A stretch of 64,000 nt of DNA from contig JAYVGP010000002.1 of assembly GCA_043772005.1 (NCBI GenBank), forward strand, positions 62,001-126,000, given 5' to 3'. Origin of the DNA: JAYSSF01 sp043772005. GTDB taxonomy: Bacteria > Patescibacteriota > Gracilibacteria > Absconditabacterales > Absconditicoccaceae. The notes beneath the pieces were generated by a model. That model did not search any database. It was not told the origin of the DNA and saw nothing but the letters and a program-made list of their open reading frames with translations. The position numbers and the translations under genes are program-made. Within the stretch, counting starts at the first letter, position 1. Each line of letters begins with the position of its first letter. This document shows, piece after piece, positions 31,761-42,144 of the stretch.

Positions 31761-32051
31761 TTACTTGATAAGTGTATCAAATTTGACCAATGTTCTTTGT
31801 TTTTTACCAGCTTTATCAGTAGTGATTGCAACTCTTGAAGGAGCTTTTTTGTCTTCTGAGTAATACATGACATTGGAGATATGAATTGGTTTTGTGATAT
31901 CCTTATATCATTCGCCTTTCTTTGCTCTCTTCTGAACATTTACTCATTCAACAACTACAAGATCTCAATCTCTACTAGTAATAGCGGAAATTGTTCCCTT
32001 ATATTTTCAAGCAATTACTTGCACTGGATCATTCTTTCTCAATTTCTGCAT
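31761..32051 (-). CDS. rplX: 50S ribosomal protein uL24
   Basis: 96 residues. LRKNDPVQVIAGKYKGTISAIT (KOW motif; the Gly of AGKYKG is UGA) and VVVEGVNVQKRAKKG. Assembly initiator of the 50S subunit. Next to rplE and rplN as in the spc operon. Confidence 0.93.
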
Positions 32052-32072
32052 GAGCAATAAATAGTAACTAGA

Positions 32073-32438
32073 TTAAATAACTTCTTCTGCCAATGAGGCA
32101 ATATCCTTATATCATTTTTCTCTTAACTCTCTTGCGACAGGTCAGAATATTCTTTTTCCTAATGGCTTACCTTCTTTGCTAATCAACGCTACAGCATTGT
32201 CTCAGAATCTTAGATATGTTCCATCTTTTCTTCTGATTTCTTTAACAGTTCTAACAATAACAGCACGAGATACGTCTCACTTCTTAAGAGCGCCGTTCGG
32301 TAGTACTTTTTTGATAGCGACCATAACGACATCTCATACAGTAGCTGATTTTGAGTTTCCTTTGATAATACCAAAAACCAATGCTTCTTTGGCTCCGCTA
32401 TTATCAACAACAAGGACTCTGGTTTCGTGTTGAATCAT
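32073..32438 (-). CDS. rplN: 50S ribosomal protein uL14
   Basis: 121 residues. MIQHETRVLVVDNSGAKEALVF, GDVVMVAIKKVLPNGALKKGDVSRAVIVRT, GTYLRFGDNAVALISKEGKPLGKRIFGPVARELREKGY. At least five glycines are UGA. Forms an intersubunit bridge and contacts RsfS where present. Confidence 0.96.
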
Positions 32439-32478
32439 GATGAAAGGTTATAAACAATTACAAAATAGAATAGTTTGA

Positions 32479-32736
32479 CTAGATTTGTGACATTTTCTCA
32501 ACTACAATCCAACGCTTAAGTTTGCTGATTGGCTTGGTAGCTCTGATTTTTACTTTATCGCCAATTGACAATCCAAGATCGTCATGTGCGTAGTATTTTT
32601 TACTTACGACATATCTTTTTTGGTACAGTGGATGAAGTTTAACTCTTTCCACAGACACTACCACTGTCTTGCTCATCTTGTTACCCAAGACAACTCCTGT
32701 CAGTTCTTTGATATTTTTATCTCCAAGTACGGCCAT
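32479..32736 (-). CDS. rpsQ: 30S ribosomal protein uS17
   Basis: 85 residues, no UGA. LTGVVLGNKMSKTVVVSVERVKLHPLYQKRYVVSKKYYAHDD and ATKPISKLKRWIVVEKM are uS17. Binds 16S rRNA early in assembly. Confidence 0.96.
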   Translation of the reverse strand: MAVLGDKNIKELTGVVLGNKMSKTVVVSVERVKLHPLYQKRYVVSKKYYAHDDLGLSIGDKVKIRATKPISKLKRWIVVEKMSQI

Positions 32737-32747
32737 AGTGACAATTA

Positions 32748-32918
32748 TTATTTAACAGTTAAAAGTGTTTTAGCTTGTGCAATTGACTTTTTAGCACGAC
32801 GGATCGTAGATACGTTCTCCAAAGATCTCATTGAGTTCTTTACACGAGCAGCATAAAGATCATGTTGCTGTTGTTTGATTTGTGCTGGACTTACAACTTC
32901 AGTTTCCTTTTTAGCCAT
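32748..32918 (-). CDS. rpmC: 50S ribosomal protein uL29
   Basis: 56 residues from MAKKETEVV (ATG 32918). Two helices, the second containing VKNSMRSLENVSTIRRAKKSIAQAKTLL, in place of the usual R-x-x-I-A-R-x-x-T motif. Identification rests on that pattern and on its place between rplP and rpsQ. Lies near the exit tunnel. Confidence 0.88.
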   Translation of the reverse strand: MAKKETEVVSPAQIKQQQHDLYAARVKNSMRSLENVSTIRRAKKSIAQAKTLLTVK

Positions 32919-32942
32919 GATATGGTAACTCATAAAGATAAA

Positions 32943-33362
32943 TTAATTAATTTCACCTCTTGCAACAACCCTTGTCTGTAATGGTAATTTGTATGACGCT
33001 TTCTTAAAGATATCCTTTGCCGTTTCAGCATCAACACCATTAACCTCAAATAATACTCTACCTCTTTTGATTCTTGCCATATAGTGATCTACATTACCCT
33101 TACCTCATCCCATCTTTACTTCAAGTGGTTTTTTAGTTACAGGGACATCAGGGAACACTCTAATCCAGATCTTACCAGTTTTTCTGATATATCTTACGAT
33201 TACCTTTCTGGCAGCTTCAATTTGTCTACTTGTTAGAAATCCGTTAGATATAGCTTTCATACCAAATGTACCAAATGATACTTCAGTACCATTAGATGCT
33301 GCACCTGACAATCTACCAACAGCGATTTTTCTAAACTTTCGTCTTTGAGGAACTAATAACAT
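32943..33362 (-). CDS. rplP: 50S ribosomal protein uL16
   Basis: 139 residues. MLLVPQRRKFRKI, VSFGTFGMKAISNGFLTSRQIEAARKVIVRYIRKTGKIWIRVFPDVPVTKKPLEVKMGGGKGNVDHYMARIKRGRVLFEVNGV. One Gly of the MGGGKG loop is UGA. Essential for the peptidyl transferase centre. Confidence 0.96.
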
Positions 33363-33410
33363 GAGTTTGTTCGATAACAATAAATAAGATCTTAAGTTAT
33401 ACTATAATAT

Positions 33411-34043
33411 TTAGTTAAATACTTCTCCTTTACAAATCCATACCTTAATACCCAGGATTCCATACTTAGTCATCGCAGTAGTATACCAGTAGTCGATATC
33501 TGCTCTTAGTGTCTGTAGTGGAATTCTACCTTTAATAAACTTTTCTGCTCTTGAAATATCTGCACCATTCAGTCTTCCTCCAACTTGGATCTTAATGCCC
33601 AATGCACCTTTTTGCATTACCGTATCAAGCAATTGTTTTGCTACTCTTCTGTATGGTGTTCTACCCTCGATCTGAGATGCTACAAACTCTGCCATAATCT
33701 TTGCTGATAACTCTGGAACTCTGACTTCTTTTACACTTACTTTAAATACTTTGTTAAACTTCGCTTTAAGCTGATCTTCCAATGTCTTTAATGTGATACC
33801 ATCTTTACCAAGAATTACTGCTGGCTTTGATGAGAAGAGAATAATTTCACCTTCTTGCATTGTCTTTCTGATTACAATTTTTGCAACCCCTTTTCTTGCA
33901 TAGTAAGCATCAACATGATTTCTTACATTAATATCTTCTACAAAAAGAGCCTTGTTATCTTGCTTAGATTTTGCAAACCATTCAGATTGCCATGATTTGG
34001 TAACTCCTGTACGGAAACCAGTTGGATGAACTTTTTGTCACAT
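33411..34043 (-). CDS. rpsC: 30S ribosomal protein uS3
   Basis: 210 residues. MGQKVHPTGFRTGVTKSW (the second codon is UGA and gives the invariant Gly), KH domain with VILGKDGITLKTLEDQL, and C-domain VASQIEGRTPYRRVAKQLLDTVMQKGALGIKIQVGGRLNGADISRAE. Lines the mRNA entry channel. Confidence 0.96.
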
Positions 34044-34116
34044 AATAATACAATAATATAATATAAAACAAATGGATCCTGCCATTCTCAACTCCGCAAG
34101 ACGAAGATATAATTGA

Positions 34117-34455
34117 TTAAGCTTTTTCACTAACTGTTACTTTGACATATGACCTATGCTTCACATATCCATGCATTCTTGATCTCGAAGCAAATCTCAT
34201 TCTCTTGATTTTTGGTCCTCTGCCAATCAATACTTCAGATATCACCAAGTTATTGAGGTCAGCACCTTCGTTATGAGAAGCATTATGCATTGCAGATTTT
34301 ACTACCTTATACATAATTTGAGCTGCTTTTTTTGGTACAAAATTGAGTACATTGAGAGTATCAGAAGCTTTTTGTCATCTGATGATCTTAGCAATCAATT
34401 CCATCTTCTTGTATGAAGTGATGGCATATGTAAGGATACAAGTAGAAGTTTTCAT
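34117..34455 (-). CDS. rplV: 50S ribosomal protein uL22
   Basis: 112 residues. KKMELIAKIIRGQKASDTLNVL (RG is AGA-UGA), KKAAQIMYKVVKSAMHNASHNEGADLNNLVISEVLIGRGPKIKRMRFASRSRMHGYVKHRSYVKVTV. The beta hairpin lines the exit tunnel. Confidence 0.95.
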
Positions 34456-34515
34456 TGGAAGGAACTGTAATAATTAGTAAACGAGAGTTAGAGTCAGAAT
34501 CAACAATAGAACAGC

Positions 34516-34773
34516 CTAGAACGGATGTCATTTAAATGATCTAGTAGGAACAAATTCACCGAGCCTATGTCCGATCATATCTTCAGTAAGATACAAGCTA
34601 ATAAATTGCTTACCATTGTGTACAGCGAGAGTAAAACCAATCATCTCAGGGACAATCTGGCATGCTCTATCGTATACTTTGATAACTTTCTTTTCCCCTT
34701 GAGTATTGAGTTTACCAATAACTGATAAGAGCTTAGTATTTACATAAAATCATTTTTTGAGTGATCTAGCCAT
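34516..34773 (-). CDS. rpsS: 30S ribosomal protein uS19
   Basis: 85 residues. MARSLKKGFYVNTKLL, KVYDRACQIVPEMIGFTLAVHNGKQFISLYLTEDMIGHRLGEFVPTRSFKGHPF. UGA supplies KKG and KGH. Lies 199 bases from rplB, an unusually large gap filled by hairpins. Confidence 0.95.
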
Positions 34774-34802
34774 GGGAACTGATACAATATGAAATAATAT
34801 AG

Positions 34803-34935
34803 TGATGTTAACATCATTTTCAAGATATAGTGTATTACACTTAGAACTAAGACTAACTTACATCTCAAGAGTAATACACTACGTAGTAGATTTCTCTTAG
34901 ATAGAGGCTGTCCTGTTTTTATATGAAATCTACTA
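34803..34935 (-). ncRNA. candidate structured RNA in the rplB-rpsS gap
   Basis: The 199-base gap holds, on the transcribed strand, an 11-base perfect stem (34884-34894 with 34925-34935) around a 30-base loop, then three bases later another 11-base perfect stem (34828-34838 with 34871-34881) around 32 bases that itself contains CTTAG-TT-CTAAG, then the palindrome TGATGTTAACATCA (34803-34816). Neighbouring r-protein genes are mostly separated by 11-90 bases. It may regulate the operon, be a processing site, or be an unannotated small RNA. None of the stems has a T run. Confidence 0.45.
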
Positions 34936-34972
34936 TATACTCAAGCAAACAATATAAACACGAATAATATAA

Positions 34973-35821
34973 TTAGTTTTTAGTTCTTCTTGAAAGAATG
35001 AACTTTGAAGATGGTTTCTTAGGTGATCTCGTCTTAATACCAGGAGCAACTCTTCTTCCGTTGAATGCTTTTGGACCCTTACGTAGACCAATATCTGTAT
35101 GTCATTCTCCTCATCCATGTGGATGGTCAACAGGATTCATCGATTTACCAAGTACACGTGATTTTCTTCCTAACCATCTCATTTTACCAGCTTTACCAAT
35201 CACGGTATTCATATGCTCCTCATTACCAATCTTGCCAATTGTTGCATAGCAATTTGAGTGAATCTTTCTAACTTGTCCTGATTGAAGTTTTACAATTGCA
35301 TACACTTCATCAGCATCTCTACCTTGTAATACTGCATATGAACCAGCGGATCTACACATTTTACCTTTTGTATTTGGTGTAACTTCCAAATTATGAATCA
35401 AGAACCCATCAGGAATATCTTTGAGTTGTTTTCTATTACCTTCTACTAACTCACCATCTGGCCCACACATAACTTTTTGACCTACTTGGATACCATTCCA
35501 TGCAAGCGTATATCTTTTTTCACCATCAGCATAAGTGAGTAGTGCAATTCTACAAGTTCTATATGGATCGTATTCAATCGTAGAGACAGTAGCTGGTACG
35601 CCCAACTTATCATATACTCTAAAATCAATCATTCTATAAAGTTGTTTATGTCCACCTCCTCTAAATCTTGATGTTGTTCTACCCTGACTATTTCTACCAC
35701 CACTCTTACCAATAAATGTAGTAAGTGATTTTAGTGGAGTACTAGTAGTAATATCTGCAAAATCAGATCCAACCATTGTTCTTCTCGAAGGTGTGTATGG
35801 TTTATACTTTTTGAGTCACAT
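34973..35821 (-). CDS. rplB: 50S ribosomal protein uL2
   Basis: 282 residues. KKYKPYTPSRRTMVGSDF, IEYDPYRTCRIALLTYADGEKRY, MCRSAGSYAVLQGRDADEVYAIVKLQSGQVRKIHSNCYATIGKIGN, and the peptidyl-transferase loop NPVDHPHGGGEGHT, two of whose glycines (GGG E G) are UGA. Second codon also UGA. Essential for subunit joining and catalysis. One of the strongest single proofs of the code. Confidence 0.97.
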
Positions 35822-35902
35822 GTGTATACAAATAATATGAAATAAACTACATTGTCGGCATAGTGGCCATAATGATAATAAGAGAGTCTAACCTAATGCA
35901 TA

Positions 35903-36235
35903 TTATGCAATTTCGATTGTTTCTCCTTTGATAAGAGTGATGATTGCTTTTTTGAAAGCAGGCTTCACTGTTCTATTTGCTCTATGTTTTGTAGGCATTG
36001 AAATCATGTTCACAGACACTGGTGTCTTGCTATATAATTCTTGAAATGCTTTTTTAACATCATTTTTATTGGCTTTTTGATGTACTTTAAATACATACGC
36101 ACCAGTTGTTGAAAGCTGGTATGCTTTTTCACTCAACAGTGGTTTAACCAAAATATAATGTGCATCATGCTGCTTGAGAGCACTCACTTTGAGTGATTTT
36201 TTAGCTCTAAGCTGATTGAGATCCTGTAACTTCAT
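35903..36235 (-). CDS. rplW: 50S ribosomal protein uL23
   Basis: 110 residues from ATG 36235. VKPLLSEKAYQLSTTGAYVFKVHQKANKNDVKKAFQELYSKTPVSVNMISMPTKHRANRTVKPAFKKAIITLIKGE is typical. Sits at the tunnel exit and binds SRP and trigger factor. Confidence 0.95.
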   Translation of the reverse strand: MKLQDLNQLRAKKSLKVSALKQHDAHYILVKPLLSEKAYQLSTTGAYVFKVHQKANKNDVKKAFQELYSKTPVSVNMISMPTKHRANRTVKPAFKKAIITLIKGETIEIA

Positions 36236-36283
36236 GAGAATACAATTCAAAAATAAATGTCCTATACTATATTATCTGTTGTT

Positions 36284-36919
36284 TTATGAATTTGCCTGTG
36301 CAAATTGATCCAATGAATCACCAACAAAAATAACGTTGTGATGAGTAAGAATATCATATGGATTAACATAATCAACAGTGATTACCTTAGTTCCTTCAAT
36401 ATTTCTAAATGATCTATATGCTACATCATCAGTTTGAGGTAATATGATCAAGTTCTTTTTTGCTTTTGGAGCAATTGCTACTAATGTAGATACTGCAGTT
36501 CTCGTACTTGGAGTAGCGCTTACAAAACTCTCGAGACCAATTACTTCTTTTGCAACAAGTTTCATAATCACACTCGACAATGTTGCAAGCTTTCTTGCTT
36601 TCTTAGTCATTGTTTTACTATGATTAACTACATTTCTTGGACCAAATACTACTCAACCTTGCTTTCTCAGCGGAGATTTAAGTGATCCAGGTCTAGCATT
36701 ACCAGTACCTTTCTGCTTAAATAGCTTTCTGTTTGAGTATGACACCTCACCTCTATCCTTAGAGTGTGCGTTAGACATACGAGCATTAGCTAACTGCATT
36801 AATACAAATTCATGTACTAACGTAGGGTTAATACGCTCTTCGGCGAATAAGTCCTTATCAAGCTTCTTGGTAGAAAGCTTTTCTCCGGATTGATTATAGA
36901 TGATTACTGACAATGACAT
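36284..36919 (-). CDS. rplD: 50S ribosomal protein uL4
   Basis: 211 residues. NPTLVHEFVLMQLANARMSNAHSKDRGEVSYSNRKLFKQKGTGNARPGSLKSPLRKQGGVVFGPRN; the second Gly of QGG is UGA. The extended loop reaches into the exit tunnel. In E. coli uL4 represses the S10 operon; the hairpins nearby make that worth testing here. Confidence 0.95.
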
Positions 36920-36988
36920 AAGATCAATTCTCGTTAACTAGTTAAAGGGGTTTAGATTGTATATATTCTGACTTATTCGATATGTGTC

Positions 36989-37579
36989 TTAGAAAAATGC
37001 CTTGATATAATTATTTCTCCATCCTGGTACTGATCCCTTGAGACAGATGTACTGTTGTCCATCTTTTTCAAATGTTGAGATCAAAGCAATGTTTTTGATA
37101 GTGACTTTTTCAAGTCCCATATGTCCAGCAGCTGGATGTCCTTTCATCGTTCTTCTTGGCTTACGGTTACCCATTGATCCTACAACTCTAGTAAATTTAT
37201 GTCCATGAGTAGCAAAGTTACCAGTAAGGTTATGTCTTTTGACAGCACCTTGGAATCACTTACCCTTAGATATACCACTTACGGCGAGAGCAGTAACTCC
37301 GTCAGTAACAGTAGCAAGATCAACGATCTCACCAACTCTACCAGCATAAGTTGCTACAGCATCATCAGCCAATCTAAACTCAGTCAGATATGCAAATTCT
37401 CATACTTTCTTCTTGTGAGCAACACCAAGCACCAATGCATTGTAGCCATCGGTATCAATAGTCTTTACTCTCACAATCTGTTGTGGAAGTAATTTTGCAA
37501 TTGTCACAGCGACAAAAGCATCATTATGCCATAACTTTGTCATTTCTATCTTTGAGATGATGATTCAACCTTTTTTCAT
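36989..37579 (-). CDS. rplC: 50S ribosomal protein uL3
   Basis: 196 residues. Start MKKGGIIISKIEMTKLW (Gly5 is UGA), then FQGAVKRHNLTGNFATHGHKFTRVVGSMGNRKPRRTMKGHPAAGHMGLEKVTIKNI. Slightly shorter than usual at the C-terminus. Begins 169 bases after rpsJ, another long gap with an inverted repeat. Confidence 0.95.
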
Positions 37580-37595
37580 TGAGACGATATAAGAA

Positions 37596-37682
37596 AATAT
37601 AGTAAATTAACGCAACAAAGTATCATATTCCACATCAAACTACAAGTGAATACGATTGCTCCATTGGGCAATTTACTATATT
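37596..37682 (-). ncRNA. candidate hairpin RNA between rpsJ and rplC
   Basis: A perfect 13-base inverted repeat (AATATAGTAAATT and AATTTACTATATT) separated by 61 bases, occupying the middle of the 169-base rpsJ-rplC gap on the transcribed strand. No T run, so not a terminator. May be a translational control element or an RNase III-like processing site of the superoperon. Confidence 0.4.
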
Positions 37683-37748
37683 ACACTAGAGGGTCTGATG
37701 ACCATAGCCATCCAAGTCAAATAACAAGGATATAACAGGTGATTATTA

Positions 37749-38069
37749 TTAGAATACTTTTACTTCTACCATGACTCATACTGGTATTGAAAGATTTTGG
37801 AGTAATTCGATAGTCTTATCTCCAGTATCTACTACATCAATCAATCTTGAGTAAGTAAATCTTTCATACTGTTCTCTACTATCTTTATTGACAAAGTGAG
37901 CAGTATTAACAGTGTACAATCTTCTTTTCTGAGGAAGTGGAACTGGTCCTTTGATGATAGCTCCTGATTTATTCAGTAATCATACTATCTTAGTAGCAGA
38001 TGCTTCCAACATTCTAACATCGTAGCTTTTGAGTTTAATTCTCAGTTTAGGATGGGATTGTTTAGCCAT
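37749..38069 (-). CDS. rpsJ: 30S ribosomal protein uS10
   Basis: 106 residues. KLRIKLKSYDVRMLEASATKIVGLLNKSGAIIKGPVPLPQKRRLYTVNTAHFVNKDSREQYERFTYSRLIDVVDTG. The Gly after KIV and the one in IPVGVMVEVK are UGA. Also part of transcription antitermination through NusB in other bacteria. Confidence 0.96.
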
Positions 38070-38173
38070 AGTATCGTAATTTAAAGAACGGATATAAATG
38101 TATATTTCAGAAGAAAAGATCTGATATCATCAAGACAATATCAGACCATGTCTGTATGGTTACTATGTGAAAA

Positions 38174-39349
38174 TTATGCAAGGATCTTAGTAACTACACC
38201 AGCTCCTACTGTTCTACCACCTTCACGGATAGCGAATCTAAGACCTTCGTCCATCGCAATCTTAGAGATAAGTTCAACAATAATCTTAGCATTATCACCA
38301 GGCATAATCATTTCTACACCAGGTGCAGTAGTGATAGAACCTGTAACATCAGTAGTTCTAAGGAAGAACTGAGGCTTATATCCTGTCATAAAAGGCTTAT
38401 GTCTTCCACCTTCTTCTGCTTTAAGTACGTATACTTCAGCTTCAAACTTAGCATGTGGCTTAATAGAACCAGGTTTGCAGAGAACTTGTCCTCTTTCTAC
38501 TTGATCTTTTTCGATACCTCTCAGAAGAAGTCCAACATTCATACCTGCTTCAGCGTGCTCAAACTGTTTGTGGAACATTTCTACTCCAGTAACAGTAGTA
38601 TTCTGATTGTCTTCAGCGATACCTACAATTTCAATAGCATCACCAACTTTGATAACTCCAAGTTCGATTCTACCTGTAACTACAGTACCTCTACCCTTAA
38701 TAGAAAATACATCTTCAACTGGCATCAAGAATGGCTTAGATTCGTCTCTATCTGGTTCTGGGATAAATGTATCACAAGCATCCATAAGTTCAAAGACACA
38801 CTTCGCTGCACCATCATGATCAGAAGCATTTTCTCCAGCTTTGAGAGCTGAACCTCTGATAATAGGAGTAATATCTCCAGGGAATCCATTTCTATTGAGA
38901 AGATCTCTTATTTCTTCTTCAACGAGCATAATCATATCTTCGTCATCTACCATATCACACTTGTTGAGAAATACAACAACTGATGGTACATTAACTTGCT
39001 TAGCAAGAAGGATGTGTTCTCTTGTCTGAGGCATAGGCCCATCAGTAGCAGCTACTACCAAGATAGCACCATCCATCTGTGAAGCACCAACGATCATATT
39101 CTTAATATAATCGGCATGTCCTGGACAATCGATATGTGCGTAGTGTCTGTTCTCAGTTTCATATTCTACGTGTCTAGTATTAATTGTAATACCTCTTGCT
39201 TTTTCTTCTGGAGCGTTGTCGATATCTCCGTAAGCCATAGACTTAGCCCAACCTTTAGTAGCTAATACTGTAAGGATAGCAGATGTAAGAGTAGTCTTAC
39301 CGTGGTCAACGTGACCGATAGTACCGATGTTTAAGTGTGGTTTGCTCAT
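38174..39349 (-). CDS. tuf: translation elongation factor EF-Tu
   Basis: 391 residues, open in any code: not one of its glycines is UGA, unlike its neighbours. G1 GHVDHGKTTL, G3 DCPGHADY, G4 NKCD, and domain 2/3 motifs GRGTVVTGRIELGVIKVGD, FRTTDVTGSI. Delivers aminoacyl-tRNA to the ribosome. It heads the minus-strand superoperon (tuf-rpsJ-rplC...), with a promoter candidate 38 bases upstream. Confidence 0.98.
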   Translation of the reverse strand: MSKPHLNIGTIGHVDHGKTTLTSAILTVLATKGWAKSMAYGDIDNAPEEKARGITINTRHVEYETENRHYAHIDCPGHADYIKNMIVGASQMDGAILVVAATDGPMPQTREHILLAKQVNVPSVVVFLNKCDMVDDEDMIMLVEEEIRDLLNRNGFPGDITPIIRGSALKAGENASDHDGAAKCVFELMDACDTFIPEPDRDESKPFLMPVEDVFSIKGRGTVVTGRIELGVIKVGDAIEIVGIAEDNQNTTVTGVEMFHKQFEHAEAGMNVGLLLRGIEKDQVERGQVLCKPGSIKPHAKFEAEVYVLKAEEGGRHKPFMTGYKPQFFLRTTDVTGSITTAPGVEMIMPGDNAKIIVELISKIAMDEGLRFAIREGGRTVGAGVVTKILA

Positions 39350-39386
39350 TGGTTATAAACAAAAAGGGGTAAAGTGAATTATGCCC

Positions 39387-39414
39387 TACAATACAGAAGT
39401 GACATGCAAATTCA
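39387..39414 (-). promoter_or_regulatory. candidate promoter of the tuf-S10 superoperon
   Basis: On the minus strand TTGAAT, 16 bases, TATTGT, 38 bases before the tuf ATG. A TTGACT overlaps just upstream. Reasonable sigma-70 boxes, but not conserved enough to be sure. Confidence 0.35.
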
Positions 39415-39631
39415 AGTCAATTTTGCACAAAATGTCGAAGTTGTCGAAATAGGAGTGAAAAATGGTTTAAAATATTGAAAAATCATCTCAAGCACTCGTC
39501 ATTGCACTGACTTTTTAATGATCAAATTATTATAGCAAAAATACATTAGAGAAGAAAGGGGCCTTTTTCAAGATCATTTTCTAATTTATTTTCACCTTGA
39601 CCCAGATCCCACAATCAATATCACTCACATC

Positions 39632-40801
39632 ATGAAAAAAGTCATCTACTCACTCATCATCACTATCTTATTCGCCATCTCAACCCTCGGTATCTCCTAC
39701 GCCTATACCTTTGGAATGTTATCACACGACGATACCATTGAATCAATCCAAGCGATCGAGACAACACACAATATAACATTGCCTATGATAAGCTTCATCC
39801 GAGATGACTATAATACACAGGCACAGGATGTGATCAGTAGATTATGATCCACACTAGGCACCGGCAGAGTCTATCATATTACTCTTTCTCCTCATGAGTA
39901 TACCGCTGAACAAGTCGTAGGAGGATATTTTGATCGAGAGTATGGTCTCTTATTTAAAAATATCAAAAGAACTGGAATCAAAGTCATCTTCAGAACGATG
40001 CATGAGATGAATGGATGACGATATCCACGATCAGGAAACCCTGAGCACTTCAAAAAAGCACGAATCCATATCCACCAGCTCGCTCGTGAAGCAGGACTAA
40101 ATCAAAGTCAGATATTGTTTGATTTTTCTACTAACGGATGGGATATGCCAACAAAGGGGTGAGAGCTAGCTAGTCAAAGTGCTCATCTAATCACATGTAC
40201 TCAACAACATAAAAAGCAATCAAGCTGTCTGACACGAGAAGATTATTATCCATGAGATGAATATGTGGATCTGATGGGTGTGACCTTCTACAACCGAGGC
40301 AAAGCTACTAGCAATAGACAGCGACTCAATCCCTGGCAAATTATGGAAGAATCAAGATTTACCATATGGAAAAGGCTAGTAAACGCCAATAAACCCATTA
40401 TCATCGACGAAGTAGGGACAAGCAGCATATGGTACGAGTGAACATATGATCGTACTACATCACTACAACATTATAAGTCCAACAGCGGGCATATACTCAA
40501 AAACATACGACTAGGGCAGCTTGCAGCTTGGGCAAGATCTAAACCTCAAATTGCCGCACTGAGCTATTTTAATGTAGATAGAACAATAGGTCTAGCTTGG
40601 GAGAATCCATGAGAGGCTGACCGATCCACTATTGATCTGAGCAATGGTAGATATTACTCCAGTATCATGAGGCTCTACCAATGATGAGAACAGAACTTGA
40701 TCAAGTTATTCATCACAGCAGAGCAGAAGAGAAAAGAAGGTATTGGCACATGGAAGAAAGGAGCGGTGAAGAAGAAAACTACAACTAAGACCAATAAATA
40801 G
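39632..40801 (+). CDS. secreted glycoside hydrolase, GH26-like
   Basis: 389 residues with an N-terminal signal or anchor (residues 1-25). The GH26 (beta-mannanase clan A) pattern is clear: HEMNGGWYPW when CGA is Trp (acid/base Glu; CGA at 40019-40021 and 40028-40030), YYPGDEYVDLMGVTFYNWG (CGA at 40295-40297) and the nucleophile in IIIDEVGTSS. A Lys/Thr-rich tail ends the protein. It would cut beta-mannan or beta-glucan outside the cell. Reading CGA as Arg would remove three invariant tryptophans. Confidence 0.82.
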
Positions 40802-40812
40802 AAAATCTAAGT

Positions 40813-42057
40813 TTAATCAGAAGAGCTTTGTAACTTTTGTAGTTCAGAACGAGTAAAAACAAAAGTATCAGCTAAAGAGCCATCGGAATCGGTAAGTGAA
40901 ACAATAAATCACTTTTCTTTATCAAGTTGGGTAGTCAAAGTAAGAATAATATTTGTGTCTTGGATGAGTTTTTTGATCTCTTGCTTATCAGGATGATCCT
41001 CAGAGGAGGACAGAATATCAATCATAGATGGATCTAGTCAAAGACACACAACAGGCATCGTAATTTCTTCTTCTAAATAAGCCATCAACTCAAAGTCCTC
41101 TTTGGTGGTTCCTATAACATCTAAATTACCGGTATCTGGATCTATGCCAACATAACATACTTTCATATTTGTTTGTTCAATCGATTCAGAATCTTGATCA
41201 GAAGCACTGAGATAATGATATTTATATGAGCTAATAGATGGATGCGTACTTCTAAAATAATAATAGCGATCAGGATCAAAATCACTACTTAAAGACTCTC
41301 ATCGATCTCCATAAAATGACTGCATCGATAATATAAATGTAGATTTTTTAAGAAATCAAACATATTCATCAGGCGATTTGGATCATACTAAACCATGTAG
41401 AAATGATGAACGACAAACAAATGCATATCATAACAATATTGCTGAGATATAAGAAAGAAGAGGACTATTGATTCAGTAATCAACACACTGATCATGAAGA
41501 CTATCGCAACGAACCAACAGTAAGTCTATGTCTGACAGTTCATGAACAAATTCATCGATAAGGCCATCATCACGAAAATTCTCTTCATTGACCATAAGAT
41601 CACTTAATTCTGATTTGAAATTCAGAAAATCATCATGGAGCTCTTTGATCTGACTTTTAATATACACCTCATGTTCTGATCATGTGTCACTCAAAAAGTG
41701 AGTAGTTAGTGATGGCATTGTTTCATATAGCGCCATTCGCCCGTGATATATCGCGACACATTTATCCATCTCAATAATATAAAAAAGAAGCATTGGACGA
41801 TAATGGCTAAGTTGAGGAAAAGTAAACAGTACTCCAAATATATAATTCAAATATAATCTTAGCGTAGTAATTTCATAAATAATTTGTTGACTTAAAGCAA
41901 AATCTTCAGCACAACTGAATAGTGCCATAAGAACAGCATCATACTGGTAGAGGTACTGACTGTCAATATTATCAAGCATTCCTTGCATGTCCTCTTTACA
42001 GGTAGGTTTACGATAAGAGTAATCTCTAATTCCAAAGTCGTAATGCGATGTCTTCAT
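40813..42057 (-). CDS. large hypothetical protein
   Basis: 414 residues in one frame when UGA is Gly. The N-terminal 250 residues are helical with a mildly hydrophobic patch (LRLYLNYIFGVLFTF); the C-terminal 150 are acidic with VCYVGIDPDTGNLDVIGTTKEDFELM and a final charged helix. No motif known to me. Convergent with the GH26 gene (11 bases). Confidence 0.6.
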
Positions 42058-42144
42058 ATAGAAAATATTATAAGTCAAATAATAAAGAGGTATTAATCAT
42101 TATGATATCAAAAGTCAACACGATCTCACCACAAAATAATCCCC

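Noticed and set aside
34803..34935. Rho-independent terminators in the S10 operon
   Set aside because: Stems have no T run on the transcribed strand and the genes continue in the same operon.
15006..37579. Broken ribosomal protein genes and rpoA as pseudogenes or sequencing frameshifts
   Set aside because: The breaks are always TGA, never TAA or TAG, stay in one frame and fall on conserved glycines.
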